DNA of 42,081 nt. It comes from Myxococcales bacterium UBA1660 (lineage in GTDB: Bacteria; Myxococcota_A; Polyangia; Polyangiales; Houyiibacteriaceae). The stretch covers positions 54,857-96,937 of the forward strand of contig DCLA01000021.1 in assembly GCA_002320815.1 (NCBI GenBank). Direction: 5' to 3'. Under the pieces are notes generated by a model that did no database searches, was not told the origin of the DNA, and was given only the letters and a program-made list of their open reading frames with translations. The position numbers and the translations under genes are program-made. Below, piece by piece: positions 15,172 through 23,157 of the stretch (position 1 is its first letter; each line of letters begins with the position of its first letter).

Positions 15172-17774
15172 ACCTCCACCGTTTGCTTCCCCTCGCCATC
15201 GCTCTCGCGATGGCCTCGGGCGCCCCGAGCGCCCTGGCCCAAGGCCCCGACGCGGGCGTCCCCTCGGCCCCCGACGCGGGCTCCTCCCCGGACGCCGGGG
15301 CGCCGGTTGCCGACCCCGACGCGGGCTCGGCCCCGGACGCCGGAGCGCCCGCTGCCGACCCGGACGCGGGCGTGCCCCCGGCGAACGTCTCCGATTCCGA
15401 GGCGCCCGACTCCGAGCCGCCCGATTCCGAGCCGCCTGCCGAACCGCCGCCCGCGACCGACTCTGGACCCCGCGAGGGACCGGTGGAGCCGGCCGACGAG
15501 TTCGACGACGGCTTCAGCGACGAGGCCATGGAAGCGGAGCTCGCGGCCCTGGAAGCCGAGGGCGACGACGCCGAGGAGGACCCGACCCCCCAGGACGCCG
15601 ACCCCGACCTCACCTTCGACGAGGTCGTCGTGTCCTACGCCCCCGAGGACGTCCTGGAGCGCGCGGGCAGCGGCACCGTCCTCACCGAGGACCAGCTGGA
15701 GACCATGGGGTACGACGACCCCCACGCCACGCTGCGGCAGGTACCGGGCGTGTACATGCGCAACGAGGACGGCTTCGGTCTCCGGCCCAACATCGGCATG
15801 CGCGGCGTGAACCCCGAGCGCTCCAAGAAGATCACGCTCATGGAGGACGGCGTCCTCTTCGGCCCGGCTCCCTACTCGGCGCCGGCCGCCTACTACTTCC
15901 CGCTGATGGCGCGGATGACGCAGATCGAGGTGCTCAAGGGACCCGCGGCGCTCCTCTACGGACCGCAGACCGTCGCCGGCGCCATCGACTTCCACACCCG
16001 CGAGGTCCCCACGGGCTCCGAGGGCGGCGCCGACGTGGCCTTCGGTCGCTTCCGGAGCCGGCGTCTGCACCTGCACTACGGCGCGAGCAACGAGTGGGGT
16101 GGCTTCCTCTTCGAGGGCCTCGACGTGGCGTCCGCGGGCTTCAAGGAGATCGACGGATCGAACCGCGAGACCGGGTTCCAGCGCACGGACTTCATGCTCC
16201 GCGGCTTCCTGCAGACGAACCCGGCGGCGCGGGTCTACCACCGGGTCTCGTTGAAGCTCGGCCTGGGGCGCGAGCGCAGCAACGAGACCTACCTGGGTCT
16301 GAGCGACGCGGACTTCGACGCCGACCCCTACCGCCGCTACGGCGCCAGCGATCAGGACCAGATGGACTGGTGGCGCTCCCAGGTGGTCCTCACCCATCGC
16401 CTCGAGGTCGGCGAGCGCTTTCAGCTCACCACGGACCTCTACCGCCACGACTTCGACCGGAGCTGGAACCGAGTGAACCGCTTCGCCGTCCGGGACGCGT
16501 CCGGCGCGATCACCGACGGCGCCGATCTCCGCAGCGTCTTGCTCTACCCGGACAGCATGGGGAGCGACCGCTACTACCAGCTCCTCCAAGGCACGGCGAG
16601 CTCCCGGACCCTGGGCACCGATGGGGTCAGCGATTCGCTGATGATCATCGACAACCACCGGCAGTACGTCTCCCAGGGGATCCAGTCCCGGTTCCGCGCC
16701 ACCTTCGGCGACGACGACCTCCGGCACACCCTGCAGATCGGCCTCCGACTCCACCAGGACGGCGTCGAGCGCGACCAAGTGGAGGAGGGCTTCCTCCTCA
16801 CGCGCGGCGCCCTGTCCCCCGACGGGCTCCCCGCCAATCCGGTCACCCGGAACACCGCCGAGACCCTCGCGGGCAGCGCCTACGCGGCCTACGCGCTCGA
16901 ATGGCGGCGGCTCACGGTGACCCCCGGTCTCCGCGCGGAGATCATCCATGGCCGCTTCGAGGACGAGCTCGCGGACACCGAGGACTCGCACACCCGAGGG
17001 AGCCTGCTCCCCGGGATGGGCGTGGAGTACACGGTCCTGCCGAAGACCGATGTCTTCGTGGGCGTGCACCGCGGCTTCAGCCCGGTCTCGCCCGATGGAG
17101 GATCCAGCGCGGAGCCGGAGACCTCCATCGCCTACGAGCTCGGCGCGCGGCATCTGGACGCCGACGAAGGCCGGCACCTGGAGCTGGTGGGCTTCTTCAA
17201 CGACTACGACAACCTGCTCAGCCAGTGCTCGCTCTCCGCGTCCTGCCCGGCGGAGGACATCGGTCGTCAGTTCAACGCCGGCGCCGCCTTCGTGTGGGGC
17301 GTGGAAGCCACCGCCGCCTGGCGCTTCGAGCTCGGCGACGACTACGCCGTGCCGGCGCGGGTGGTCTACACCTACACCGGCTCCCGGCTGCGGGAGTCGA
17401 TCTTCACCGGTGACCCCACCCTCGGCGGCCAGGACAACTTCATCGTGGCGGGGGACGAGCTCCCCTACCTCCCGAAGCACACCGGCCAGCTCCAGGTCGG
17501 CCTGGAGCATCGCCTCTTCGGGATCCGCCTGGTGGGGACCTACGTCGGCGAGAGCCGCGAGGAGGCCGGGCAGGGCGAGCTGGACCCGCTCTTCACCACC
17601 GACGACTACGTCCTCTTCGACGCCGCCGTCGAGGTGAAGCCCGAGGAGCACCTCCGGGTCTACGTGCGCTTCCAGAACATCCTGAACCAGCAGCCGGTGG
17701 TCAGCCGCCGTCCGTTCGGCGCGCGCACCCTGCAGCCGTTCAGCTTCCTGGCGGGGCTCGAAGCGACCTTCTGA
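15168..17774 (+). CDS. FecA-like TonB-dependent outer-membrane receptor
   Basis: 868 residues from ATG 15168, overlapping the HTTM stop (ATGA). The signal peptide ends near SALAQ. Residues about 26-145 are an unusual low-complexity linker: repeated PDAG units, then Ser/Pro/Glu and Glu/Asp-rich stretches. A TonB-box-like FDEVVVSYAPED follows at about residue 150. The plug domain has LRQVPGVYMRNEDGFGLRPNIGMRGVN, ITLMEDGVLFGPAPYSAP, and QIEVLKGPAALLYGPQTVAGAIDF. The 22-strand barrel ends in an aromatic-type Phe (LAGLEATF). The plug is closest in style to FecA-type ferric citrate receptors, but the ligand is not determinable from sequence. Last gene of the operon. Confidence 0.93.
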   Translation: MNLHRLLPLAIALAMASGAPSALAQGPDAGVPSAPDAGSSPDAGAPVADPDAGSAPDAGAPAADPDAGVPPANVSDSEAPDSEPPDSEPPAEPPPATDSGPREGPVEPADEFDDGFSDEAMEAELAALEAEGDDAEEDPTPQDADPDLTFDEVVVSYAPEDVLERAGSGTVLTEDQLETMGYDDPHATLRQVPGVYMRNEDGFGLRPNIGMRGVNPERSKKITLMEDGVLFGPAPYSAPAAYYFPLMARMTQIEVLKGPAALLYGPQTVAGAIDFHTREVPTGSEGGADVAFGRFRSRRLHLHYGASNEWGGFLFEGLDVASAGFKEIDGSNRETGFQRTDFMLRGFLQTNPAARVYHRVSLKLGLGRERSNETYLGLSDADFDADPYRRYGASDQDQMDWWRSQVVLTHRLEVGERFQLTTDLYRHDFDRSWNRVNRFAVRDASGAITDGADLRSVLLYPDSMGSDRYYQLLQGTASSRTLGTDGVSDSLMIIDNHRQYVSQGIQSRFRATFGDDDLRHTLQIGLRLHQDGVERDQVEEGFLLTRGALSPDGLPANPVTRNTAETLAGSAYAAYALEWRRLTVTPGLRAEIIHGRFEDELADTEDSHTRGSLLPGMGVEYTVLPKTDVFVGVHRGFSPVSPDGGSSAEPETSIAYELGARHLDADEGRHLELVGFFNDYDNLLSQCSLSASCPAEDIGRQFNAGAAFVWGVEATAAWRFELGDDYAVPARVVYTYTGSRLRESIFTGDPTLGGQDNFIVAGDELPYLPKHTGQLQVGLEHRLFGIRLVGTYVGESREEAGQGELDPLFTTDDYVLFDAAVEVKPEEHLRVYVRFQNILNQQPVVSRRPFGARTLQPFSFLAGLEATF

Positions 17775-17778
17775 CCGC

Positions 17779-17807
17779 TTTCCGGGGCCCCGAGGGATCT
17801 GTTATCT
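17779..17807 (+). promoter_or_regulatory. Candidate promoter of the DUF1015 gene
   Basis: TTTCCG at 17779-17784, 17-bp spacer, TTATCT at 17802-17807, with the GTG start 10 bp further on at 17818. An imperfect GC stem (CCCCGAGGGA with TCTCCCGGGG) overlaps the same stretch and may end the receptor operon. Confidence 0.4.
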
Positions 17808-17817
17808 CCCGGGGACC

Positions 17818-19134
17818 GTGCCCGAGATCTGCCCCCTCCGCGCCTACCGCTACACCGCCACCGACGAGCTCCCCGACCTGATCGCGCCGCCCTACGACGT
17901 GGTCGGTCCGGAGCAGCGGGAGGCCCTCGGCGAGCGGTCTCTCTACAACATCGTCCACCTGGACCTCCCGCAGGGCGACGACGACGACAAGTACGCGCGG
18001 GCCGCGGGGCTGCTGCAGCAGTGGATCGACCGGGGAGTCCTGGCCCAGGACGAGGGCCCTTGCTTCCTCAGCTACGCGCAGACCTTCGCTCCCCCGGACG
18101 GCGGCGCGCCCATCACCCGGCGGGGCTTCTTCGCGTTGGTGAAGGCCGAGCCCTACGCGAGCCGCGAGATCCTGCCCCACGAGCGCACGCTCTCCGGCCC
18201 CAAGGTCGACCGGCACAAGCTCTTCGTGGCCACCGGCGCCGCGCTCTCGCCGGTCTTCCTGCTCTTCGAGGATCCCGATGGGGTCGCGCGGCCGGCCATC
18301 GAGGCCAGCCAAGAGCTGGCCTCCTTCACCACCGATGACGGCATCGAGCACCGCCTGGGCCGCATCAACGATCCGGCGACGCTGCAGCGGGTGACCGAGT
18401 CGCTCCAGAAGCAGCCGCTGCTCATCGCCGACGGCCACCACCGCTACGAGACGACGGTGAAGTACGCGGCGGAGACCGAGCAGGCGCGCATCGACGAGGG
18501 GGTCGACCCCTCGCCGCGCGGAGGCCACCAGTACGTGTTGGCCTTCCTCGCCGAGGGCGACGACCCGGGCCTGGTGGTCTACGGCACCCACCGGCTGGTC
18601 TTCGGGCTGAAGGACTTCGACCGCGACGCCTTCCGGCAGCGGGTCGAGGACTCGTTCTCGGTGACCCCCTTCGCCGGCAGCGACGGCGAGCTGACCGCGG
18701 CCCTGGCCGAGCACGGCGCCGACGGCCAGAGCGTCGCCGCGCGCTTCCCCGACGGGACCACGTGGCTCCTCCGGCTCCGGCCCGAGGCGCTGGAGCGGGA
18801 GCCGCTGGCGAGCGAGCCCGCGGTGCTGCGGGAGACCGACGTCGTGGTCCTGCACACCGCGCTCCTCGAGGGCGTCCTGGGGATCACCCGCGAGCAGCAG
18901 GCGAGCCAGGCGCACCTCCGCTACTTCAAGAGCACCGAGCAGGCCCTCGAGGCCATCGGCGGCGGCGAGGGCGACGTGCTCTTCCTCATGAACGGGACCC
19001 CGGTGAAGCAGGTGCGCGACGCATGCCTCGCCGGCGAGGTGATGCCCCAGAAGAGCACCTTCTTCTTCCCCAAGATCCCCACCGGCCTGGCCATCCACCT
19101 GCTGGATCCCGACGACGAGATCCGCCCCGCCTAG
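17818..19134 (+). CDS. DUF1015 domain-containing protein
   Basis: 438 residues, full length for the family, cytoplasmic. Diagnostic stretches: N-terminal PLRAYRY, DLIAPPYDVVGPEQREAL, YNIVHLDLP, LPHERTLSGPKVDR, and the conserved LLIADGHHRYETTVKYA. The C-terminal portion has LFLMNGTPVKQVRDACLAGEVMPQKSTFFFPK. The biochemical function of DUF1015 is not established; members often sit near serine or NAD-linked metabolic genes. GTG 17818 is the family-like start. The histidine kinase gene begins 2 bp after its stop, so the two are co-transcribed. Confidence 0.9.
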   Translation: MPEICPLRAYRYTATDELPDLIAPPYDVVGPEQREALGERSLYNIVHLDLPQGDDDDKYARAAGLLQQWIDRGVLAQDEGPCFLSYAQTFAPPDGGAPITRRGFFALVKAEPYASREILPHERTLSGPKVDRHKLFVATGAALSPVFLLFEDPDGVARPAIEASQELASFTTDDGIEHRLGRINDPATLQRVTESLQKQPLLIADGHHRYETTVKYAAETEQARIDEGVDPSPRGGHQYVLAFLAEGDDPGLVVYGTHRLVFGLKDFDRDAFRQRVEDSFSVTPFAGSDGELTAALAEHGADGQSVAARFPDGTTWLLRLRPEALEREPLASEPAVLRETDVVVLHTALLEGVLGITREQQASQAHLRYFKSTEQALEAIGGGEGDVLFLMNGTPVKQVRDACLAGEVMPQKSTFFFPKIPTGLAIHLLDPDDEIRPA

Positions 19135-19136
19135 CC

Positions 19137-20672
19137 ATGGCCGCCTCGCACCCGCTCGCCGCCGTCTTCGACGCCCTGCCCGACGCGGCGGTGGTGATCG
19201 ACGAGGGCCAGTTGGTAGCGATGAATCGCGCCTTCGCCCGGCTCCTGGGGGAGGGCGCCGTGGACCCGGCGGATCTGGGCGGCGTCCCCCTCGCGTCGAT
19301 GTTGGTCGAAGACGTGCGCTGGCTCTTCGAGCGGCTTCCGGAGGCTCATGCGTCCGGCGAGGTCGTCCGCCTGCACCTGCGGGGCAGCGAGCGGGTGGTG
19401 CCCATCGATCTGCGGGCCGGCCGAACCCCCGAGGGCGCCTGGGTCCTCGTGGGCCGCGACGCCTCGACGGAAGAGCGGCTGGGATCCCTGGTGGGCGAGT
19501 TGAGCTCCATGTACCAGCGGGGGGGCTCGCCCTTCGAGACCGTGGCGGCGATGGTCGACCAGAGCCGCTCGGTGCTCGAGGCGCTCGGCTGGAACGTGGG
19601 CGTATGGCGCGTCGACGGCGACATCCTCCTCTTCGAGGCCGCCTGGCTCACCGACCGCGCGCGTCAGCACCGCTCGGGGCTCGGCGTGCGGCTGCAGAAG
19701 CAGCTCCAGGTGGCCCCCATCCCCCTCGCGGTGGCGCCGATCCTGACCCAGACGGTGCGCGAGGGCCGCGGGCAGACCATGGACGACCTCCCGGCGATCC
19801 TGGAGCGCCTCGGGAGCCGGACGCGCTTCGCGGTGCCCAAGCTCGACCGGGAGATCTTCGTGGAGAGCGGCTTCGTCCGGGGCGCCACGGCGCCGGTCTT
19901 CGTCGGGGGCCGCGTGAGTCACGTGGTGGCGGTCATCGGAGCGGACATGGTCGAGCGTGACTTCGCGGGGGCGCAGCTCTTCGCCAGCATGGTCTCGGCG
20001 GTGCTGCGCATGAACGAGCTGGGCACCGAGATGGCCCGGCAGCAGCGGCACGCCGCGCTGGGGCAGATGTCGCGCCAGCTCGCCCACGAGGTCCGCAACC
20101 CCCTGGCGGTGATCCTCCAGGCCACCCGGCAGGCGCGAAAGCCCGACCCCGACGAGCGCCTCCGGATGCTCGACATGATCGACGAGGAGGCCGAGCGCCT
20201 GCGGCGGCTCGTGGACGACCTGGTGAGCTTCGCCGGCCCCAGCGAACCGCGGGTGGGCCCCACGCCCCTCGCGCCCCTGGTCCGCTGGTCCCACGCCGCC
20301 CTCTCCCCCAAGGAGCGCCGCGAGGTGGCCATCGACGTCGACGAATCGGTGGTCGCCATCGCCGATCCGGTCCTGTTGCGCCAGGCCCTGACCCATCTGC
20401 TCAGCAACGCCTGCAGCCACGCGCGGGATCACGTGTACGTGGCGGCGTGTCGCGAAGGCGAGCGGGTACGCCTGCGCGTCGAGAACGACAGCGAGCCCCT
20501 CTCCGAGCAGGTGGCCGACCGGGTCTTCGAGCCCTTCTTCAGCACCCGCCCCACGGGCACCGGGCTCGGTCTGGCGGTCGTTCGGCGGTTGATCGAAGAC
20601 CAGGGCGGCCGGGTGACCCTCGACGCCTCCGGGGACGCCATCACCTTCGTGGTCGAGCTGCCGGCCGCCTGA
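19137..20672 (+). CDS. Soluble PAS-GAF-type sensor histidine kinase
   Basis: 511 residues with no membrane segment. An N-terminal PAS-like domain (about 1-115, DALPDAAVVIDEGQLVAMNRAF) is followed by a GAF-like sensor (about 130-300). The dimerisation/phosphoacceptor helix carries HEVRNPLAVI. The ATPase domain has the N-box LLSNACSH and the G2 region EPFFSTRPTGTGLGLAVVRR. The G1 box, normally DxGxG, reads NDSEPLSEQ, so it lacks the glycines. No response regulator gene lies next to it, so it is an orphan in this window. It probably phosphorylates a partner encoded elsewhere in response to a cytoplasmic signal. Confidence 0.9.
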   Translation: MAASHPLAAVFDALPDAAVVIDEGQLVAMNRAFARLLGEGAVDPADLGGVPLASMLVEDVRWLFERLPEAHASGEVVRLHLRGSERVVPIDLRAGRTPEGAWVLVGRDASTEERLGSLVGELSSMYQRGGSPFETVAAMVDQSRSVLEALGWNVGVWRVDGDILLFEAAWLTDRARQHRSGLGVRLQKQLQVAPIPLAVAPILTQTVREGRGQTMDDLPAILERLGSRTRFAVPKLDREIFVESGFVRGATAPVFVGGRVSHVVAVIGADMVERDFAGAQLFASMVSAVLRMNELGTEMARQQRHAALGQMSRQLAHEVRNPLAVILQATRQARKPDPDERLRMLDMIDEEAERLRRLVDDLVSFAGPSEPRVGPTPLAPLVRWSHAALSPKERREVAIDVDESVVAIADPVLLRQALTHLLSNACSHARDHVYVAACREGERVRLRVENDSEPLSEQVADRVFEPFFSTRPTGTGLGLAVVRRLIEDQGGRVTLDASGDAITFVVELPAA

Positions 20673-20685
20673 GGCCGGCTCCGGC

Positions 20686-21801
20686 TCACTGGGGCTGGAG
20701 GCCCTCGAGGGTCACGGTGGTCAGGGCGCCGGCGCGGACCCGGACCCGGGTGCCGCCCAGGCTGGTCACGGCGGATCCCAGGCGACCGACCGCGGTGACG
20801 TCGACGGGACCGGCGGGGAGATCGAAGGCCACGAAGTTCCCCGTGAGCCCGGTGCCCTCGTCGTGGCCGCGCCGCAGGCGGAGCTCGTCGGGGTCGTCGC
20901 CGTCGTAGAGCATGGCCGCGGGGGCCGGCCAGGTGCCGACCTCGGCGTGCTCCAGGCGGACCCCGGCGCAGTCCCGGACTTCACCGGCCAGGAGCCCCGC
21001 GTCGTCCCGCGTGATGCCCAAGGCGCCCTGTCGCGGGAGCTCGAGGTAGGTGGCGGCGCTGATGGTCTTCACGTCCACGACGGCGTAGGGGCCGAGCGCG
21101 GCGAGGGCGTCGCAGGCGCCCGCGGGGGCCGCGGCGACGACGTCTTCGTTGGCGATGCGGACCCCGTAGCTCCACACGTCCCGCCAGAGCCCCCCGGAGC
21201 CCGAGGTGTGAACGACGAGGTCGGTCTCGGTGGGGACCTCCTCGAGGACGAAGAAGCCCAGGCGCCGCTCCGCGACGACCTCTCCCGAGCGGTACACGCT
21301 GCGGGTCTCCGCGCAGCTGCTGGCCACCGAGCTCGTCCCGACGGCGTCGAGACCGTCGATCTCCACCGTGAGCCCGTCGGTGTCCGGGCCGGCGCCGACG
21401 AGGTCGACCACGCCGACCAGGGTCACGAGCTGGGACTCCCCCGCGGTGGGCCGGGTGGTCACGCAGGTCAGATCGGGCTCGCTCCCGCCCGCGGCGTCGC
21501 AGGCGTCGTCCTCCGGCGTGCGGGGAGCGCCGTTCACGGGGAGCTCGGCGCAGGGGACGCGGCGGACCGTGACGTCGTCGAGCGGGACCGGGGCGCACGC
21601 GCAGCGCGTGCTCACGTAGCCGCGCCGGCAGGAGCGCGTCGTCACGCCGGCGTCGCCGGTGCACGCCTCGTCGCCGGTCACGGTGACCGGGTCGGTGGCC
21701 GGGAGCGAGCCGCCGTCGTCACCGCATCCTCCGAGGATCCCCATCGCCACCAGCCCCGCCGTCGTCAGCAGGAGCGCCCACCCATGTCGTCCGTATGTCA
21801 C
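20686..21801 (-). CDS. Lipoprotein with carboxypeptidase-regulatory-like folds, unknown function
   Basis: 371 residues. The signal peptide ends in a lipobox (GILGGCGDD). The mature protein is Cys-containing and rich in Thr/Val beta-strands; stretches such as LDDVTVRRVPC, VTLVGVVDLVG, RLGFFVLEEVP and VAFDLPAGPVDVTAVGRLG suggest Ig-like or transthyretin-like modules. No enzyme motif. GTG 21801 is supported by a promoter-like element 8 bp upstream. It converges with the histidine kinase gene, 13 bp apart. Confidence 0.75.
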   Translation of the reverse strand: MTYGRHGWALLLTTAGLVAMGILGGCGDDGGSLPATDPVTVTGDEACTGDAGVTTRSCRRGYVSTRCACAPVPLDDVTVRRVPCAELPVNGAPRTPEDDACDAAGGSEPDLTCVTTRPTAGESQLVTLVGVVDLVGAGPDTDGLTVEIDGLDAVGTSSVASSCAETRSVYRSGEVVAERRLGFFVLEEVPTETDLVVHTSGSGGLWRDVWSYGVRIANEDVVAAAPAGACDALAALGPYAVVDVKTISAATYLELPRQGALGITRDDAGLLAGEVRDCAGVRLEHAEVGTWPAPAAMLYDGDDPDELRLRRGHDEGTGLTGNFVAFDLPAGPVDVTAVGRLGSAVTSLGGTRVRVRAGALTTVTLEGLQPQ

Positions 21802-21809
21802 CGTTCGCG

Positions 21810-21838
21810 GTGATAGGCCGCGGGTGCTCGCGGGTCAA
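21810..21838 (-). promoter_or_regulatory. Promoter of the 20686-21801 lipoprotein gene
   Basis: On the minus strand TTGACC (21838-21833), 17-bp spacer, TATCAC (21815-21810), then 8 bp to the GTG start at 21801. A good -35 with a plausible -10; the message would be leaderless or nearly so. The -35 forms an inverted repeat with the -35 of the divergent gene (TTGACC at 21851-21856). Confidence 0.6.
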
Positions 21839-21850
21839 CGGCGCGGCTTT

Positions 21851-21879
21851 TTGACCGGGCGGGTGCTCTCGGCCACCCT
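21851..21879 (+). promoter_or_regulatory. Candidate promoter of the 21886 gene
   Basis: TTGACC at 21851-21856, 17-bp spacer, weak CACCCT at 21874-21879, then 6 bp to the GTG start at 21886. Back to back with the minus-strand promoter at 21810-21838. Confidence 0.45.
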
Positions 21880-21885
21880 TCGAGG

Positions 21886-22695
21886 GTGCGGTTTCGGGTC
21901 CCCATCGTCCTCGCCTGGCTCGCGCTCGCCAATTCGGCGGGCGCCAGCGAAGGCACCCCGGTGCGCTCGATGGGGGATCTCCGCCGGGCCTGCCACGAGG
22001 CCCGGGAGCCCGGCCGCCGGGCCCTCCACGTGGTCGAGCTCGAGCGCTTCGCCTTCGGCGCGGCCGACGAGGACTTCCTGCCCATCGACACCCGCCGGAA
22101 CCTCCCAGCCCTGGGCGGCTCGGCGGCCCTCTTCCCCGCCGGGTTGGAGCCCATCGGCTTCCGCGCGGGCGAGGATCGCCAGGAGGCGCTGCACCGGGCC
22201 CGCGAGGCCGGCGCCAAGCTCCGGGTGGGCTTCTTCCTCGGCTTCGACGGCGAGGGACAACCCTGTGTGCTCCGGGCGACGGTCGGGGTGTCCACGGTGC
22301 GGATGGATGTCGCCTTCGTGGAGCTCGTGGACGGGCGAGGCCGCGTCCTCGCCCGCGACGACACCGAGCGCCTGCGCGCCTGGCGCGACGACGAAGAGCG
22401 CGACCGGGTCCCCGGCGAGGGGCCCCGGGTCGCGGTGGAGGAGGCCTGGGGCGGTCAACCGGGGGTCAGCGCGGCGGTGCGCTCGGCGGCGCCCGCGCTG
22501 GGCCGGTGCCACGCGGCGCAGCTCCGTCGGGGGGGCGCGTCCACCGGCCGCGTCTTGGTGCGCTTCGAGGCGAGCGGCCCCGCCATCGCGTTCACGACCT
22601 TCGATGACGAGGCGTTCGGGAGCTGCGTGACCGAGGCGCTCGGCGCCGTGAGCGCCGCGGGAGTGACCGTGCCGCTCCGCTTCGTCGCCGACTGA
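21886..22695 (+). CDS. Secreted protein with AgmX/PglI-like C-terminal domain
   Basis: 269 residues. The signal peptide ends near NSAGAS. The N-terminal and middle parts are unrecognised. The C-terminal 75 residues (AVRSAAPALGRCHAAQLRR, GRVLVRFEASG, FGSCVTEAL, VPLRF) have the arrangement of the AgmX/PglI or TonB-C-like domain common in myxobacterial envelope proteins, including the two conserved Cys that could pair. Periplasmic location is inferred. It ends exactly where the convergent minus-strand gene ends: the two stops form TGATCA. Confidence 0.7.
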   Translation: MRFRVPIVLAWLALANSAGASEGTPVRSMGDLRRACHEAREPGRRALHVVELERFAFGAADEDFLPIDTRRNLPALGGSAALFPAGLEPIGFRAGEDRQEALHRAREAGAKLRVGFFLGFDGEGQPCVLRATVGVSTVRMDVAFVELVDGRGRVLARDDTERLRAWRDDEERDRVPGEGPRVAVEEAWGGQPGVSAAVRSAAPALGRCHAAQLRRGGASTGRVLVRFEASGPAIAFTTFDDEAFGSCVTEALGAVSAAGVTVPLRFVAD

Positions 22696-23157
22696 TCAGA
22701 GCTGCGGCGCCACCCGGCGTGCCGTGGCCGCGAGCTCCCGGACCACCACCCGGAACGCCCGGCGATCGAAGTTGGTGTCGGTGTGGAGCACCGCCGACAG
22801 CCGGACGGCGCCGGTGCGGGGGTCCCACTCCAGCTTCGCGCCCGGTAGCTCCCAAGCCAGCTCGTGGAGCAGGCGCAGCTTCGCGCCGAGGTCGGCGGCG
22901 TTCGGATCCCACTGCGCCAGGTCGAGCACGGCGACGGTCACGGTCTCGCTCACCTCGCTGATCACCACCCGGACCTCGCGGTCGTCGACGCGCAGCGCGC
23001 ACTCCGCGCGCGGCCGGCCGAGCGGGCGGCAGTCGGGCTCGAGGTCCAGGCGCTCCAGCTCCTGCCGGACGGCCGGGAGGTAGCGGGGCCCCGGCTCGAC
23101 CTGGGCGCTGGCGACGCTCCCGAGGAGCGCGAGCGTCACTGCAGCCAGTCGAGCCAA
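22696..23157 (-). CDS. Small secreted YbjN-like protein
   Basis: About 153 residues from TTG 23157, which gives a good signal peptide (MARLAAVTLALLGSVASA before Gln). GTG 23139, overlapping the stop of the upstream peptidase-like gene, would give only 13 residues before the same cleavage point. The mature domain (ECALRVDDREVRVVISE, LRLLHELAWELPGAKLEWD, TDTNFDRRAFRVVVRELA) alternates helix and strand as in YbjN / secretion-chaperone-like folds. Function unknown. Co-transcribed with the signal-peptidase-like gene. The start codon is uncertain. Confidence 0.6.
   Translation of the reverse strand: MARLAAVTLALLGSVASAQVEPGPRYLPAVRQELERLDLEPDCRPLGRPRAECALRVDDREVRVVISEVSETVTVAVLDLAQWDPNAADLGAKLRLLHELAWELPGAKLEWDPRTGAVRLSAVLHTDTNFDRRAFRVVVRELAATARRVAPQL

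Noticed and set aside
22693..22698. TGATCA at the junction of two convergent genes as a regulatory palindrome
   Set aside because: It is simply the two stop codons abutting (TGA and the reverse complement of TGA).
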